The notes under the pieces were generated by a model, which did not search any database, was not told the origin of the DNA, and worked only from the letters and a program-made list of their open reading frames with translations. 64,000 bases of DNA from Streptomyces caniferus. GTDB lineage: Bacteria; Actinomycetota; Actinomycetes; Streptomycetales; Streptomycetaceae. The translations under genes and the position numbers were made by a program. Where the stretch lies: assembly GCF_009811555.1 (NCBI RefSeq), contig NZ_BLIN01000001.1, positions 1-64,000 on the forward strand. The letters are read 5' to 3'. Position 1 is the first letter of the stretch. Every line of letters begins with the position of its first letter. Below, piece by piece: positions 43,914 through 52,615 of the stretch.

Positions 43914-44185
43914 CGCGCGGTTCCTTCACTGCAGGCGGCTTCGAGGTAGGCGGACAGGGCGGTGCGAGCAGGGCTTATTCGCAGGCGCGGAGGGTTTCGG
44001 GGGCGTCGGTGAGGCAGGCGGCGAAGGTGGCGTCCGCGAGGTAGGAGCGGTGCGAGAGCAGGGTGCCCTGTGGGCGCTACCTGTTCCTCCAGCCAGTGCT
44101 CCGCATCCGAGATGGCAACTGCCAGCTGAGCCTGGAGTTCGCCCACACCGCTGATGGCGGCGAAATGGTTCTGCACAGGCTGCGT
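43914..44185 (-). pseudogene. Remnant of a second cas5e (deletion scar of Cascade genes)
   Basis: Reading minus strand from about 44070, GTLLSHRSYLADATFAACLT and APETLRACE followed by a stop match the centre of Cas5e; the intact Cas5e at 48227 has GTLLTERWYLADAAFTVAAT at the same place. The N-terminal half is gone and the tail is frameshifted. Between this and the cas3 stop lies an unassigned fragment (FAAISGVGELQAQLAVAIS). In an ordinary I-E operon cas8e, cse2, cas7 and cas5 would stand here, so a deletion has removed about 4 kb. Confidence 0.75.
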
Positions 44186-46954
44186 CTATTCCCGTACGAG
44201 ACCGTCAACTCGGCTGAGGTGGAGGCACTGCCTGCCGATGCGGTAGGGGCGTGGGGTGCCGTCGGGGGTGACGGGTTGCGGGAGGAGGAGAACGTCGCGG
44301 AGACCTCCAATGCCCGCCCAGCCGGTGGGGGTGTCGGTTTCGGGTCCACGGCCGGTGAGCCATCGGTGGTCGATTTGGATGGTGCGGGCCATGAGGTTGC
44401 GGATGGTGGTGGTGTCGTTGGGGTTGATGGTGGTGGGGAGAGGGGCGTGGGTGGCATCGCGGTCGAGGTGGGGTGTGCCGTCGGGGCTGGTCCAGACGGG
44501 GAGGATGCGGGCGCTGTCGGCTCCGAGGCGGGTGACGAGTAGATCTTCGTCGTCGATGGTGGTGAGGTGGTGGAGGTCGCGGATGGGGCGGGTGGGAGTG
44601 GGGATGGTGGCCTGGTCGGCGATGGTGCGCATGGCCTGTTCGGTGGCGATGTCATTCATGCCGGCGTCGGTGGCCCAGTCGGCGGTGTAGACGGTGTCGA
44701 CCAGGTGTTGGACGTCTTCGGGGATGTTGCAGACGCCTGCGGGGAGGGTGGTGAGGGCGTCTCGGGTACGGGTGAGGAGGTTTTCGCTGTAGACGGTTCC
44801 CCAGTTGCGAGGCGGGAGTTGGCCGATGGGGATCAGGACGGTCATGGCCGGGTCGGATGCCCAGTGGGGGCGTTCTGGGCGGTCGTGGCGGTGGCAGCGG
44901 CCCGCGCGCTGGAGGAGGAGGGCGATGGGGGCGAGGTCGCTGATGACGTGGTCGAAGTCCACGTCAAGGGACTGTTCAACGACTTGGGTGGCGACCACGA
45001 TCACCGGCCGCGGCGGTCGCTGGCCACGGGCACGGGTGTAGTGGCCGGTGGGGGTGGTGTAGGCGGGGCGGGGTTTGCCTGCCCAGTGTTCGAGGCGGCG
45101 GGTGATGGCGTCGCGTTGGCGGGCGGGCATGCGGGCGTGGAGGAGCTGCACAAGCGGCCGGTGGGTGCCGGTCCAGGCTTGGCGCAGATGCCGGGCGGTG
45201 GCCTGGGCGTCGGCGACGGTGTTGCAGACGACGAGCGCGCACCCGGCGCCTTCGCTGGTCATGGGCTGGAGGGTGCGGGTGATGGTGGCGAGGCGGCTGT
45301 CGGCGTTGGCCGAGGCGGCTGCGTGCTGGACGCTTTGGGCGGTGATGGTGAGGGCGCGGGCACGGGTGGTGGGGAGGGTTTCACTGGTGGTGACCTGGCC
45401 GGTCGTGGCGTCCACGAATGTCCAGCCGGGGTAGGTGGGGTCGAGCGTGATGGGGGTGGTGTGGCCTGCGCCGCGGCGATAGGCGTCGGCGAGACAGGTG
45501 GCGATGGTCCCGGTGAGCGTGGCGGACAGCAGCACGACCGGGGTGCGGGTGTGCCCGAGCCATTCGAGGAGGCGTTCGGTGAGGCGGTGGCCGTACGCGT
45601 CGTAGGCATGGGCCTCGTCGATAATGACGGTCTTCCCGGTGAGGCCGAGCCAGCGCATGACGTTGTAGCGGACGGGCAGCGCGGCGAGCGCGGCGGTGTC
45701 CCAGGTTCCGACGGCCGCGCCGCCGAGGAGCCCGCGATGGCGGCCTCGAAGCCACTCCCCCGAAATCCTGACGGTTTCGGCACAGTTCGCGATCAGCGTG
45801 TCGTCGGTGGTCTTGGCGCTTTCTTCGAGCCACGCCATGGAGTGCAGGAGCCGCACGGGGATGGGAGCGGCCTGGAGGCGTTGGACGTGTTCGACGATGC
45901 GGCGATGCATGGCGTTGGTCGTTGCCATGGTCGGCAGGAACACACCCAGTCCCTCGGTGCCGGACGCGTGTCCGAGGACATGCGCGGCATAGAGCGCGGA
46001 TTCGGTTTTGCCGTCGCCGGTCGGAGCGGTGACGAGGACGAGGCCGGGCCCGTTCACGAGTGCGGGGAGGCGCTTGCCGAGGTCTGCTTGCAGGGGGTGG
46101 GGTTCGGTGATGAACGGGAACATGTCCGCGAACGTGTCGATCGGCTTCCAGACGGGGGCGGTGAGCTGCACGCCGGTCACCGCGGCTAGCGCGTGCTTGT
46201 GGGCCCGTGCCGCGTGTTCGGTCCAGTCGTTCGCGTCCGGGGCGTGGTTTCGCTCCCAGTGGCGGGCGCGGATCCAGCCTGTTCGGGAGGCGAGCCAGTC
46301 AGCGAGGACGATCAGGCCGGTCGCCAGGACGCACGCCCCACCCGGCGCGAACTCGGCCGGAGGTGCCGGGTTTCCGCACAGGGCGCGCAGAGTGTGGAGG
46401 TGCGCGGCCCGCTGCTCGACCCACCCAGGGGTGTGGCCGATACGCGGTTCCTGACGCTCGGGATCGGTGAGGGCATGGGCGGTGAGGGCCTGGCTGTAGG
46501 TGCCGTGGTGGCCGCCGAGGATCTGCCCGACCTGGTGTGCGATCGACCGGAGCGGACGCCCATGTGTGGGGTAGCCGAGCTGGACCAGGAGAGCCGGGGT
46601 GGTGAGGTGCGAGACCCTCTCGTGCTTGATCGCACTGTCGTCCGTTGGTGGTTTGTAGTGGGGGTGGTCAAGGAGACCGGCCGTGGCCTCGGGGGCTTGG
46701 TGCTGGAACGACGGACATAGTTTCCCGAGGTCGTGGAGTCCAGCCCAGAACATCATCAGTTGCTGGGCGTGCTCCTCGCTCACGCCCCACCCGGCGGCGA
46801 TGACGCGTCGCTGACCAGCGGTGAGGTAGGAGTCCCACAGGCGACCAGCGATCATCGCGGTGTCGATCAGGTGACACACCACTGGGTACGGGGCGCCCAT
46901 GTCCTCCAAACCACTCCATTTACCCCACAGTCGATGGTCAACAGGCGGACGCAT
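44186..46954 (-). CDS. cas3: CRISPR-associated nuclease-helicase Cas3
   Basis: About 922 residues from ATG 46954. HD nuclease domain: His27 in VVCHLIDTAMIA, HD at 73-74 in AGLHDLGKLC, and GGHHG near 147-150. Helicase: Walker A TAPTGDGKT (about 308-316, Lys315), DEAH at 445-448, VLLSATLTGT, and motif VI LQRAGRCHRHDRP. It unwinds and degrades target DNA once Cascade has bound. Only one cas3 is present, so it must serve the intact Cascade encoded upstream of array 2. The gene starts only about 35 bp after the last degenerate repeat of array 2, with little room for a promoter. Confidence 0.96.
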   Translation of the reverse strand: MRPPVDHRLWGKWSGLEDMGAPYPVVCHLIDTAMIAGRLWDSYLTAGQRRVIAAGWGVSEEHAQQLMMFWAGLHDLGKLCPSFQHQAPEATAGLLDHPHYKPPTDDSAIKHERVSHLTTPALLVQLGYPTHGRPLRSIAHQVGQILGGHHGTYSQALTAHALTDPERQEPRIGHTPGWVEQRAAHLHTLRALCGNPAPPAEFAPGGACVLATGLIVLADWLASRTGWIRARHWERNHAPDANDWTEHAARAHKHALAAVTGVQLTAPVWKPIDTFADMFPFITEPHPLQADLGKRLPALVNGPGLVLVTAPTGDGKTESALYAAHVLGHASGTEGLGVFLPTMATTNAMHRRIVEHVQRLQAAPIPVRLLHSMAWLEESAKTTDDTLIANCAETVRISGEWLRGRHRGLLGGAAVGTWDTAALAALPVRYNVMRWLGLTGKTVIIDEAHAYDAYGHRLTERLLEWLGHTRTPVVLLSATLTGTIATCLADAYRRGAGHTTPITLDPTYPGWTFVDATTGQVTTSETLPTTRARALTITAQSVQHAAASANADSRLATITRTLQPMTSEGAGCALVVCNTVADAQATARHLRQAWTGTHRPLVQLLHARMPARQRDAITRRLEHWAGKPRPAYTTPTGHYTRARGQRPPRPVIVVATQVVEQSLDVDFDHVISDLAPIALLLQRAGRCHRHDRPERPHWASDPAMTVLIPIGQLPPRNWGTVYSENLLTRTRDALTTLPAGVCNIPEDVQHLVDTVYTADWATDAGMNDIATEQAMRTIADQATIPTPTRPIRDLHHLTTIDDEDLLVTRLGADSARILPVWTSPDGTPHLDRDATHAPLPTTINPNDTTTIRNLMARTIQIDHRWLTGRGPETDTPTGWAGIGGLRDVLLLPQPVTPDGTPRPYRIGRQCLHLSRVDGLVRE

Positions 46955-46987
46955 CAGGGTAGTTCTCCGATCAGATGTGGGATGAAT

Positions 46988-47506
46988 TTGCACCTTCTCC
47001 GCGAACGCAGAGCGGACTGGTACGGCCCCTGGTTCAACCCGGGAGCCCGTGGTACACCTCCGCGTGTGCGGAAGCGGACCTGCTGAACCGGCCGGTGACC
47101 GTGCCGTATTGCGGGACACCTCCGCCTGCGCGGAGCGGACCGGCCCCTGCTCCTGGCCCTGGACGTGCACGCCGGGACACCTCCGCCTGCGCGGAGCGGA
47201 CGGGCAGATCCATAGCCGCGAAGTCGTCGTCCTCGGGACACCTCCGCCTGCGCGGAGCGGACGGGTCGAGCATCACTTCGTCTCGCTCAAGGGCCGGGAC
47301 ACCTCCGCCTGCGCGGAGCGGACGGCTGCCGCGCCTCCAGCATCGTCGGCCTGGACGGGACACCTCCGCCTGCGCGGAGCGGACCGGTACAGGCTTCACC
47401 GACCTTGACAGCCTCACGGGACACCTCCGCCTGCGCGGAGCGGACTGGAACAGCGCCGCCGAGCCGCTGCCCGACAGCGGGACACCTCCGCCTGCGCGGA
47501 GCGGAC
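46988..47506 (-). CRISPR. CRISPR array 2 (9 repeats, minus strand), between cas6e and cas3
   Basis: Seven identical 29-bp repeats start at 47112 and every 61 bp to 47478. Two degenerate distal repeats follow at about 47050-47079 (GGAAGCGGAC end) and 46988-47017 (GCAGAGCGGAC end). In crRNA orientation the repeat begins GTCCGCTCCGCG and ends in the handle GTGTCCCG, so it shares the stem with array 1 but differs in both flanks. The leader lies to the right (GGCAAAGCGC...GCAGGTCGCGAAGG), immediately after the cas6e stop. Transcription runs toward cas3. Confidence 0.95.
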
Positions 47507-47546
47507 CCTTCGCGACCTGCATCTTCCCGAGCGCTTTGCCATTTCG

Positions 47547-48206
47547 TTAGTGCTGGTGGGGGGCGATGGAGAGAAGGCCGAGGCCGTAGGCACGTCCCTG
47601 GCCAATGCCGGTGGTGATGGCGTGGCGGAGGGCAGTGGGCTCGGTGATGGTGGCGATGCCCTCGAACCTCACCGAAGCAATTTTGGCGCGCTGGGCCCCG
47701 TTGCGGCTGGCGAGTACGGGCGGGTTGGGGTTGTCGAGGATGAGGGTGGGGTCGATGCCGTTGCGGTGGGCGCGCTGCTGCCACCAGATGACGGCGTCGT
47801 CGCCGCGGAGGGCGGTGCGGCGCCCGCGGCGCCCGGGGATGGAGACGGCCTTGATGGGGTTGGCGTCGATGCGGTACCGGACGGCAGTGCCGGGGTTGAG
47901 CCAGTCAAGGAGCGGGGTGAGGTCGCGGTATTCAACGGGGTTGGTGGTGTAGCCGGCGGGGAGGGCGGTGCGGTTGATGGTGATGCCGGTGGACTGGACG
48001 AGGAGGGTGGCGGTGTTCTCGGTCCTCTCCAGTCGGTAGAGGACGTTGTAGGCGGTGCGGGGGGCGGTACCGGTGTTGTCGGGGAACAGGCCGCAGATAC
48101 GACGGTGGAGGTTGGTGTGGTCGCGGAGGTCGCTGAGGACGTTCCGGTTGGTGAGGTCGAGGTGGAGCTGAGCGAGGTGGGTGGTGGCAGGGGTCGTGGT
48201 GGTCAT
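47547..48206 (-). CDS. cas6e: CRISPR RNA endonuclease Cas6e (first copy, with Cascade genes)
   Basis: 219 residues. The candidate catalytic His is His34 in HTNLHRRICGLFPD, and the C-terminal RNA-binding loop is GIGQGRAYGLGLLSIAP. It sits 20 bp after cas5 in the complete effector operon and directly before the array 2 leader. Its sequence differs strongly from the other Cas6e, in line with the different flanks of array 2 repeats. It should release crRNAs and stay bound in Cascade. Confidence 0.94.
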   Translation of the reverse strand: MTTTTPATTHLAQLHLDLTNRNVLSDLRDHTNLHRRICGLFPDNTGTAPRTAYNVLYRLERTENTATLLVQSTGITINRTALPAGYTTNPVEYRDLTPLLDWLNPGTAVRYRIDANPIKAVSIPGRRGRRTALRGDDAVIWWQQRAHRNGIDPTLILDNPNPPVLASRNGAQRAKIASVRFEGIATITEPTALRHAITTGIGQGRAYGLGLLSIAPHQH

Positions 48207-48226
48207 CGGGTTCTCCGAAGCGAGGG

Positions 48227-48958
48227 TCAGCGGGTGTAGCTGGTGAGGGCGTTGATCCAGTCGGTCCCGGCACCGGCGCAGAGGCTGGCGGGGAGGTTGA
48301 CGTGGGTTTCCCAGATGTCGCGGCTGGTCCAGGTGCGGCCAGGCCCTGGGATGTCGCGGAGGGTGGCGGTCGGGTGGGCACTCGGTTCGGGGGCGGTCTC
48401 GTGGATGAACTTCACGGTCACCGTGTCGGCGCCTCGGGGGGCATTGGCGTGCAGAGGCATGCGGTGCAGTTCGGCCGCGGGGTCGTTGTCGGTGGTGCGG
48501 ATGAGGAGCGGGGTGTCGGGAGGGCAGGAGCGGCGGCCGAGATAGGGGGCGTAGACGGGGGCGGCGAGAGCCTCGGAGGCGAGGGTGATGACGTTCGCGG
48601 GGCCGGTGGCCGCGACGGTGAACGCGGCGTCGGCGAGATACCAGCGCTCGGTGAGTAGTGTCCCTTCCCCCTCTTTCCTCCTCTTGCCGTCGGCGGTGGC
48701 GGGAGTCATGGCGCGCGGGTAGCCGCCGCCGATGGTGTGGAAGTCCATCTCCCGGTGACCGGCGCGATCCACACGGACGGTGTACGTGAGCTGGTTTAGG
48801 TCTGTGTTCGCGAAGTCGCGGGGGCGGCCGAGCGCGGAGGCGATCAGACCGATGAGGCCACTGCGGGTGGGGTACTGGTGGGTGGGGCGCACGGTGTGGT
48901 CGGTGGGTGCGCCCCAGGACTGCCAGGGGGCGGAGAGGTGCAGGATCAGACCAGGCAT
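48227..48958 (-). CDS. cas5e: Cascade subunit Cas5e (CasD)
   Basis: 243 residues. N-terminal GLILHLSAPWQSWGAPTDH and TRSGLIGLIASALGRPRD are the conserved Cas5e opening, followed by GTLLTERWYLADAAFTVAAT and a Tyr/Gly-rich YLGRRSCPPDTPL. It caps the 5' handle of the crRNA in Cascade, so its pairing with handle types matters here. An unusual 116-bp gap with degenerate repeats separates it from cas7. Confidence 0.95.
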   Translation of the reverse strand: MPGLILHLSAPWQSWGAPTDHTVRPTHQYPTRSGLIGLIASALGRPRDFANTDLNQLTYTVRVDRAGHREMDFHTIGGGYPRAMTPATADGKRRKEGEGTLLTERWYLADAAFTVAATGPANVITLASEALAAPVYAPYLGRRSCPPDTPLLIRTTDNDPAAELHRMPLHANAPRGADTVTVKFIHETAPEPSAHPTATLRDIPGPGRTWTSRDIWETHVNLPASLCAGAGTDWINALTSYTR

Positions 48959-48980
48959 GTGGGTCCTTCTGAAGGGGGTA

Positions 48981-49067
48981 CGGGGTACCTCCGCGATGCG
49001 GAGCAGTATCTGCTGCGCCCCTCCCGGTTGTTGCGCGGCGGAGTATGTCCGCGAGCGCGGAGCGGGA
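48981..49067 (-). CRISPR. Degenerate repeat-spacer-repeat unit between cas7 and cas5 (CreA-like candidate)
   Basis: On the minus strand, 49067-49039 reads CCGCTCCGCGCTCGCGGA with a decayed tail ending CTCCG. After a 29-nt spacer-like segment (49038-49010), 49009-48981 reads CTGCTCCGCATCGCGGAGG and ends ACCCCG. Both keep the CTCCGC/GCGGA stem of array 2 repeats, with changed loops and flanks. The unit fills most of the gap between two Cascade genes that would normally abut. It resembles CreA-type crRNA-like regulators in or near cas operons. Processing and function are untested. Confidence 0.55.
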
Positions 49068-49074
49068 TGGCGGC

Positions 49075-50358
49075 TCAGGCGATGTGCTTGGCGATGATGC
49101 TGGTGATGCGGTCGACGAGGTGGTCGAGGCTGTCAGTGCGGTCGCCGAGGTGCTCGAACTCGGTGTCTACGAGGGCGGTGTGGGCGGCGCCGGCGATACG
49201 GCTGTTGCCGAGCATGCGGGTGTGGGCACCGGCGTGCTCGTCGAGGGCGGCGAGGGAAGCGGAAAGGTAGCCGTCGGTGGTGGCGGGGACGGGGGTCTCG
49301 TAGGCGCCGACGAGGTTGATGGGCCGGTCGGTGCGGACGGCGACGTGGATGAGGTGCGGAACCGTATGCGGCGCAGTCCCTGATGCCTTGGCGGGGAGGA
49401 CGGCGAGGGGGAACGCGCGCAGGAACTCGCTGGTCACCTGGAGGGCGGTGTCGGTGTCGCCGTCGAGGTTGTCGACGAGTTCGCGGATGTTGAGGGTGGA
49501 GTAGCGGTAGAAGGTGGCGGAGGTGTAGCGCTGGTCGCCCATGTGGCCAGCGCCGGTCTCGGTGCCTGCGTTGTGGACCACGTCGTCGACTGCGGAGAAG
49601 AAGTCGACCTGGGTCCGGGCGCTGTGGGTGGCAAGTGAGTGGGCCATCTGTACGGCCCCGTCGACCGTGGAGGCGGACTCGTTGGCGAGCATGCGGCCGA
49701 ACGCGGCGATGGACGCGTTGCGGCTGCGGAGGACGTCCAGGACCTCGCCCGTGATCTTCTTCCGGTCAGCGGCGCTGATCTTCTTCCAGGCAGCGGCAAC
49801 CGGCCCTGCCTCGGCGGCCTCCTGCTCTTCGGGGGCGTCGTCCTGGTCCCCGTCGCTGTCGGCCGCCTTCTGGGCAGCGGCTTCAGCCTTGGCCTTGGCG
49901 TCGGCAATGGCCTGAGCTGCGGAGTCTGCGGCGGTGGTGAGGGCCTCGCGGTATTCGGTGGCGATGGAGGCGAGGGCGTCGAACGCCGCCTCAGGGAGGA
50001 ACAACAGGGCATTGGTGCCCTCGGTGGTCAGACCGAGCCCCTTGATGTCGGCACCGATGATGAGGAGCTGGGCAGCAGTGAGGGCGGTGTCGGCATCCCA
50101 GCCCTGGGCGATCAGCCGCGTGGCCACTTCCTGGGGTGTGCGACGGGTGCGGAACGCGCGGATGCCGAGGGCGTTTTGCAGGTGGGTGCGCGTGTGGCGG
50201 CGGCCGTTCTGAGAGGAGAGGCGCGGGCGGAGGCTGCCACCGTACGTGGCCGTTTTGGGAGCGCCCTGGCGGTCGCGGTTCAAATTCGCGTAGGGGGTGG
50301 AGTGGATGAGGTGGACATCGATGTAGAGGGGGGTGCGGGCGGCGGAAGCGGTGGTCAC
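49075..50358 (-). CDS. cas7e: Cascade backbone subunit Cas7e (CasC)
   Basis: 427 residues from GTG 50358 (GGAG eight bases upstream), overlapping the cse2 stop. Typical blocks: LYIDVHLIHSTPYANLNRDR, SSQNGRRHTRTHLQNALG, DFFSAVDDVVHNAGTETGAG and FYRYSTLNIRELVDNL. It forms the helical backbone along the crRNA. Residues about 145-187 contain an Ala/Lys/Asp/Glu-rich insertion (AKAKAEAAAQKAADSDGDQD), making the protein longer than the usual 350-380 residues. Confidence 0.95.
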   Translation of the reverse strand: MTTASAARTPLYIDVHLIHSTPYANLNRDRQGAPKTATYGGSLRPRLSSQNGRRHTRTHLQNALGIRAFRTRRTPQEVATRLIAQGWDADTALTAAQLLIIGADIKGLGLTTEGTNALLFLPEAAFDALASIATEYREALTTAADSAAQAIADAKAKAEAAAQKAADSDGDQDDAPEEQEAAEAGPVAAAWKKISAADRKKITGEVLDVLRSRNASIAAFGRMLANESASTVDGAVQMAHSLATHSARTQVDFFSAVDDVVHNAGTETGAGHMGDQRYTSATFYRYSTLNIRELVDNLDGDTDTALQVTSEFLRAFPLAVLPAKASGTAPHTVPHLIHVAVRTDRPINLVGAYETPVPATTDGYLSASLAALDEHAGAHTRMLGNSRIAGAAHTALVDTEFEHLGDRTDSLDHLVDRITSIIAKHIA

Positions 50359-50999
50359 TTGGTGTTCTCCTTGTTGCTGTTCTGCTTGGTGGTGTACGAG
50401 CGGGCCCATTCGATGCGGACGTCGTCGGGCCAGCGTTGCCAGCGGACGACGTCACGGATGAGCACCGGGTAGCGGATAGTGGCGCCGCCGCTGCGCAGGA
50501 GGCTGACGGTGGCGGGGAGTTCGGTGATGAGGTCCGTGTAGTCGCACTCGCAGAGGCTGGTGAGGATGCCGCGGGCGGTATCGGGGCGGAGAGCGGTGGC
50601 GGTGCGAAGGGTCCAGCCGAGGTTTTGCCAGGGCTGCGCGTCCGGCTCGCGTTTCAGGGGGGCCGGGATGTCGGTGCGCTTGGGATTGGGGGCGTCGTAG
50701 GTGGCGTACAGGGTCGCGGCGAGGAGGAACGGCTCTTCGGCGGTGCGGCGGCGGGCGGGCGGGGTCTGGTCCGGGATGGGGATGGTGTAGTCGCCCGTGG
50801 TGATGCGCATGTACATGCGCCAGAGGTCGCCGTGGCCGTGCTCGCTGGTGGTGCCTGCGTGGTGTTCGCCGATGCCGTTCAGGAGGCCGGTGCGGAGGTC
50901 GACGCGGCCTTCTGGTGTGGTGCACAGGCGGCGGACGTGGTTCATGAAGGCGGTGTAGCGGCCGAGGCCGCTGCCGTTGGCGGGCGTCGGGGTGGTCAT
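50355..50999 (-). CDS. cse2: Cascade small subunit Cse2 (CasB)
   Basis: 214 residues from ATG 50999, overlapping the cas8e stop by ATGA. Helical protein with GLGRYTAFMNHVRRLCTTPE at the start and TPPARRRTAEEPFLLAATLY in the middle, consistent with Cse2. Two copies normally line the belly of Cascade and stabilise the R-loop. Its stop overlaps the cas7 GTG, so cas8e-cse2-cas7 are translationally coupled. Confidence 0.92.
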   Translation of the reverse strand: MTTPTPANGSGLGRYTAFMNHVRRLCTTPEGRVDLRTGLLNGIGEHHAGTTSEHGHGDLWRMYMRITTGDYTIPIPDQTPPARRRTAEEPFLLAATLYATYDAPNPKRTDIPAPLKREPDAQPWQNLGWTLRTATALRPDTARGILTSLCECDYTDLITELPATVSLLRSGGATIRYPVLIRDVVRWQRWPDDVRIEWARSYTTKQNSNKENTK

Positions 51000-52615
51000 T
51001 CGCTCTTCTTCCTGCGGATGGCCGGCGGCTGGGTGAGGATGCGCCGGCTCTGGGCGATGGGCAGCATTCCGGTGGGGGTGGAGGCGTCGGTGCGGGTAGC
51101 GTCGTCGTAGATGCGGACGGCGAGCCGGGTGAAGTCCGCGACCTCCGAACTGGGCTCGATGCCGGTCCAGAACAGCGCGTCGGCCTGGTCCCAGTAGGTG
51201 GCGATGGCGGTGTGGGTCCAGGGGCATTCACTGCGGGGATCAGGGCTGATGCCGCGCCATGCCCGGCGGAGGGCCTGGCCGAGGGCCTGGGCGCTGAACT
51301 CAGCGTTCCCGCAGGTGGTGGCGACGCGGGCGGCCTGCTCGGGGTGGCGGCCGGAGGTGTAGGCGGCGACACCGACCGGCGTGGTCTGCGCGAACCACAA
51401 CTCATCCTTCTCCTGCTTGTCCTGGTGGCAGGCGAGGGCGCGGGCGCGGACGGTGCCGAGCTGGTCGAGGGCGTCGGTGGGCAGCGTGTCGAGGAACCGG
51501 ATCCACGCGGGCGGCGTGACGCCGCTCTTCGCGGTGTCGCCGGCACGGCGGATGTGGATGAGGGAATCGAAGTCGCGGAGCAGGCTGCGGGTGTGGTTGG
51601 CGCGGACCGGGCCCTTGGTGTCGCGGTTGATGAGGAACGGGTCGTCGGCCCCCGTGATGGCTTCGAGCGTCGTCTCCAGCGCCGCCTTCGCCCCGGTGTT
51701 CTTGATGGCGGAGGGGACGGGAGTGCGCCAGGCGATCCGGCAGCCGGTGATCTGCCCGCTGGTGGGGTCGGCGATGGTGAGGACGGCGTGGGAGGCACGG
51801 TTGATGAGGCGAGAGACAGGGCCAGTGGGAAGCTGGGGGTGGAGGGGGTCAGGGAGAGTGTCCTGTTCCCATTCGGGCAGGTCCGGGCCGGTGACGGGGA
51901 TAGTCGTCGGGGTGGGGCACGACAGGAGGAGGTTGGCGTATTCGCTGCCGGTGTCGGGGTGCCACGAGATGGTCGCGCGGAGCGGAGCGGCGGCCATCGA
52001 CTTATGGGTGATGCCGTTGTGGCTGCGGTTGGCGCCGAGACCGGACGGACCGTAGTTCCGCCAGGCGAGGACCCACCAGAACGCCTCATGAGGGGCAACC
52101 GGCGCGCTCTGGGGGGTGTGGTTCATCCACGGCTGGTTATTACCCGACGGGCGCGTCATGACCAGTTTCCCGGGGGAGGCGGGTTCGCCGCACTCGTCGG
52201 CTAGGCGCGGGTCCTGGAGGAAGGGCCGGACCGGGTCGTGAAGATTGAAACGCGCGGCCCACTTTTCGACGTAGGCGGACACGGTAGTCGGGTCGAGTCG
52301 GCCAGCAGCTAGGAGGCTGTCCCAGGAGTCTTCCCATTCGTCGGGGTCGTCGCAGGTGAGGCCCGTGACCCGGATGAACAACGCGACGAGGAGCCGACGC
52401 AGGGAGGATTCGACGGCGACATCAGGAACGTCAAGGGTGCCGAGGTGAGAGGCGGCCAGGGCCTGCGCCGCGGGCACGAGGCTGGTGACGCCGGGTGCCA
52501 CCTCCGGGGTGGCGTCCGGAGCGAGAGCGGCGAGTTCGGCTGGGTCGGCATCACGACGCCAACTCATCGGCACGCACGGCGACATCATCACGTTGAACAC
52601 AGAGTAGAACTCCAA
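50996..52615 (-). CDS. cas8e: Cascade large subunit Cas8e (Cse1/CasA)
   Basis: About 539 residues. N-terminal SVFNVMMSPCVPMSWRRDAD matches the Cas8e opening. Later blocks are DPVRPFLQDPRLADE, APHEAFWWVLAWRNYGPSGL and ANRSHNGITHKSMAAAPLRA, the typical central region. Cas8e reads the PAM and recruits Cas3. TTG 52615 is the longest plausible start; GTG 52597 is an alternative. First gene of the effector operon; its promoter lies in the 52616-52930 region, shared divergently with the array 3 leader. Confidence 0.94.
   Translation of the reverse strand: MEFYSVFNVMMSPCVPMSWRRDADPAELAALAPDATPEVAPGVTSLVPAAQALAASHLGTLDVPDVAVESSLRRLLVALFIRVTGLTCDDPDEWEDSWDSLLAAGRLDPTTVSAYVEKWAARFNLHDPVRPFLQDPRLADECGEPASPGKLVMTRPSGNNQPWMNHTPQSAPVAPHEAFWWVLAWRNYGPSGLGANRSHNGITHKSMAAAPLRATISWHPDTGSEYANLLLSCPTPTTIPVTGPDLPEWEQDTLPDPLHPQLPTGPVSRLINRASHAVLTIADPTSGQITGCRIAWRTPVPSAIKNTGAKAALETTLEAITGADDPFLINRDTKGPVRANHTRSLLRDFDSLIHIRRAGDTAKSGVTPPAWIRFLDTLPTDALDQLGTVRARALACHQDKQEKDELWFAQTTPVGVAAYTSGRHPEQAARVATTCGNAEFSAQALGQALRRAWRGISPDPRSECPWTHTAIATYWDQADALFWTGIEPSSEVADFTRLAVRIYDDATRTDASTPTGMLPIAQSRRILTQPPAIRRKKSE

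Noticed and set aside
44567..46189. 540-codon open frame on the plus strand
   Set aside because: It is antisense to cas3 and arises from high GC at third positions; cas3 motifs prove the minus-strand reading.
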